Below are positions 63,339 to 64,000 of a DNA stretch of 64,000 nucleotides, one piece after another. Origin of the DNA: Lewinellaceae bacterium (GTDB lineage: Bacteria > Bacteroidota > Bacteroidia > Chitinophagales > Saprospiraceae). The position numbers and the translations under genes are program-made. The DNA lies in NCBI GenBank assembly GCA_016712415.1, contig JADJRC010000014.1, forward strand, positions 1 to 64,000, given 5' to 3'. The notes under the pieces are model-generated. The model was not told the DNA's origin. It saw only the letters and a list, made by a program, of their open reading frames with translations, and did not search any database. Positions within the stretch are counted from its first letter, which is position 1, and each line of letters begins with the position of its first letter.

Positions 63339-64000
63339 ATGACAATCGCTATTCCACGAATAAAAAACGCCGAGTCCGACAATTTCTTCCTGATCGCGGG
63401 GCCTTGCGCTATCGAAGGCGAGCAGATGGCCTTCGACATTGCCGGAAAAGTAAATGAAATATGCACCCGGCTCAGTATTCCTTATGTATTCAAAGGCTCC
63501 TACCGGAAAGCCAACCGCAGTAAACGCGATTCCTTTACCGGCATCGGCGACGAGAAGGCGCTGAATATTCTGAAGGCCGTCGGCGACCACTTCGACATTC
63601 CCGTCACGACCGATATCCACACCGATGCAGAGGCTGCAATGGCGGCGGCATACGTCGATATCCTGCAAATACCCGCCTTTTTGTGCCGGCAGACGAGCCT
63701 GTTGGTTGCCGCCGCGCAAACCGGGAAAGTGGTCAACATCAAAAAAGGTCAGTTTGTAAGCCCCGAGGCCATGCGTTTTGCCATGGAAAAAGTACAGGAA
63801 GAAGGCAACCAGAACGTTATCCTGACCGAACGAGGCACCACTTTCGGTTACCAGGACCTCATTGTCGACTTTCGCGGCTTGCCTGCCATGCAATCGTTTG
63901 GCGCCACGGTTGTGCTCGACTGCACACATTCCCTGCAGCAGCCCAATCAAAGCAGCGGCGTCACGGGCGGGCGACCGGCCCTCATTGAAACCATCGCCAG
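63339..64000 (+). CDS. kdsA: 3-deoxy-8-phosphooctulonate synthase KdsA (partial)
   Basis: The gene runs off the window's right end (221 codons seen). KdsA condenses arabinose-5-phosphate with phosphoenolpyruvate to make Kdo-8-phosphate for lipopolysaccharide. Motifs: FLIAGPCAIEGEQMAF, VFKGSYRKANRSKRDSF, TTDIHTDAEAA, DILQIPAFLCRQTSLL, NIKKGQFVSPEAMRFA and ILTERGTTFGYQDLIVDFR. Start ATG 63339. Confidence 0.95.
   Translation, partial: MTIAIPRIKNAESDNFFLIAGPCAIEGEQMAFDIAGKVNEICTRLSIPYVFKGSYRKANRSKRDSFTGIGDEKALNILKAVGDHFDIPVTTDIHTDAEAAMAAAYVDILQIPAFLCRQTSLLVAAAQTGKVVNIKKGQFVSPEAMRFAMEKVQEEGNQNVILTERGTTFGYQDLIVDFRGLPAMQSFGATVVLDCTHSLQQPNQSSGVTGGRPALIETIA

Overview
The window looks like a chromosomal segment of a Bacteroidota bacterium, most likely Saprospiraceae or a close relative. 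This rests on type IX secretion (T9SS) sorting tails and a gliding-motility CHU_C-type tail on secreted proteins, the DUF3822-rsmD and rpmB-rpmG-DUF4295 gene orders, TAnnTTTG promoter boxes with few Shine-Dalgarno sites, and a futalosine-pathway gene (mqnD). No species name can be supported from sequence alone.

Region 1 (1-14.4 kb) is an accessory, defence-type island that ends beside the 3' end of a tRNA-Arg(CCU) gene at 14.7 kb. On the minus strand it holds, in one tight array: hsdR, an AAA15-type ATPase, a DUF3226/TOPRIM-like protein, hsdM, hsdS and a P-loop ATPase of the kind found with restriction systems. Upstream of these lie a MATE-family transporter, a beheaded UPF0175-like gene, an IS4-like insertion sequence, three overlapping small unknown ORFs and a Fic protein. 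Nearly every gene here carries one or more frameshifts, mostly single missing bases, often in homopolymers.

Region 2 (14.7-29.6 kb) is mostly housekeeping: a phosphodiesterase, a LuxE-like ligase, rsmD-DUF3822, bactofilin, tsaD/cutA, a thioredoxin-like protein, a vanadium-haloperoxidase-like lipoprotein, cysK-cysE (cysK is frameshifted), a thiolase-cyclase-macrodomain set, a lipoprotein and a solitary cas6.

Region 3 (29.6-45.4 kb) has three T9SS-type secreted proteins (beta-propeller CHU_C protein, S8 protease, dockerin-like protein), mscS, ald, mqnD, a pseudouridine synthase, a wHTH regulator, rlmB, a BtuF-like binding protein, tRNA-Arg(ACG), rpmB-rpmG-DUF4295, and an NSS sodium symporter flanked by two near-identical 47-residue small subunits.

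Region 4 (45.6-64 kb) holds hemD, a TMTC-like membrane TPR protein, an exbB-exbD-tonB set, a discoidin-like lipoprotein, a GT-C-like membrane protein, a double-glycine leader peptide, pnuC, cdsA (in-frame stop), a membrane-bound hydrolase, a DUF4153 protein, an M1 peptidase fused to a probable beta-barrel, and the start of kdsA.

The intergenic DNA is rich in short repeats: heptanucleotide tandem arrays of three kinds, a 9-mer palindromic array of about 0.4 kb, a MITE-like element and several palindromes. The most notable points are the ATPase/DUF3226 pair embedded in the type I restriction operon, the double-glycine peptide, the duplicated symporter small subunits, a candidate cysE leader attenuator, and the stop codon that cuts the signature motif from cdsA.
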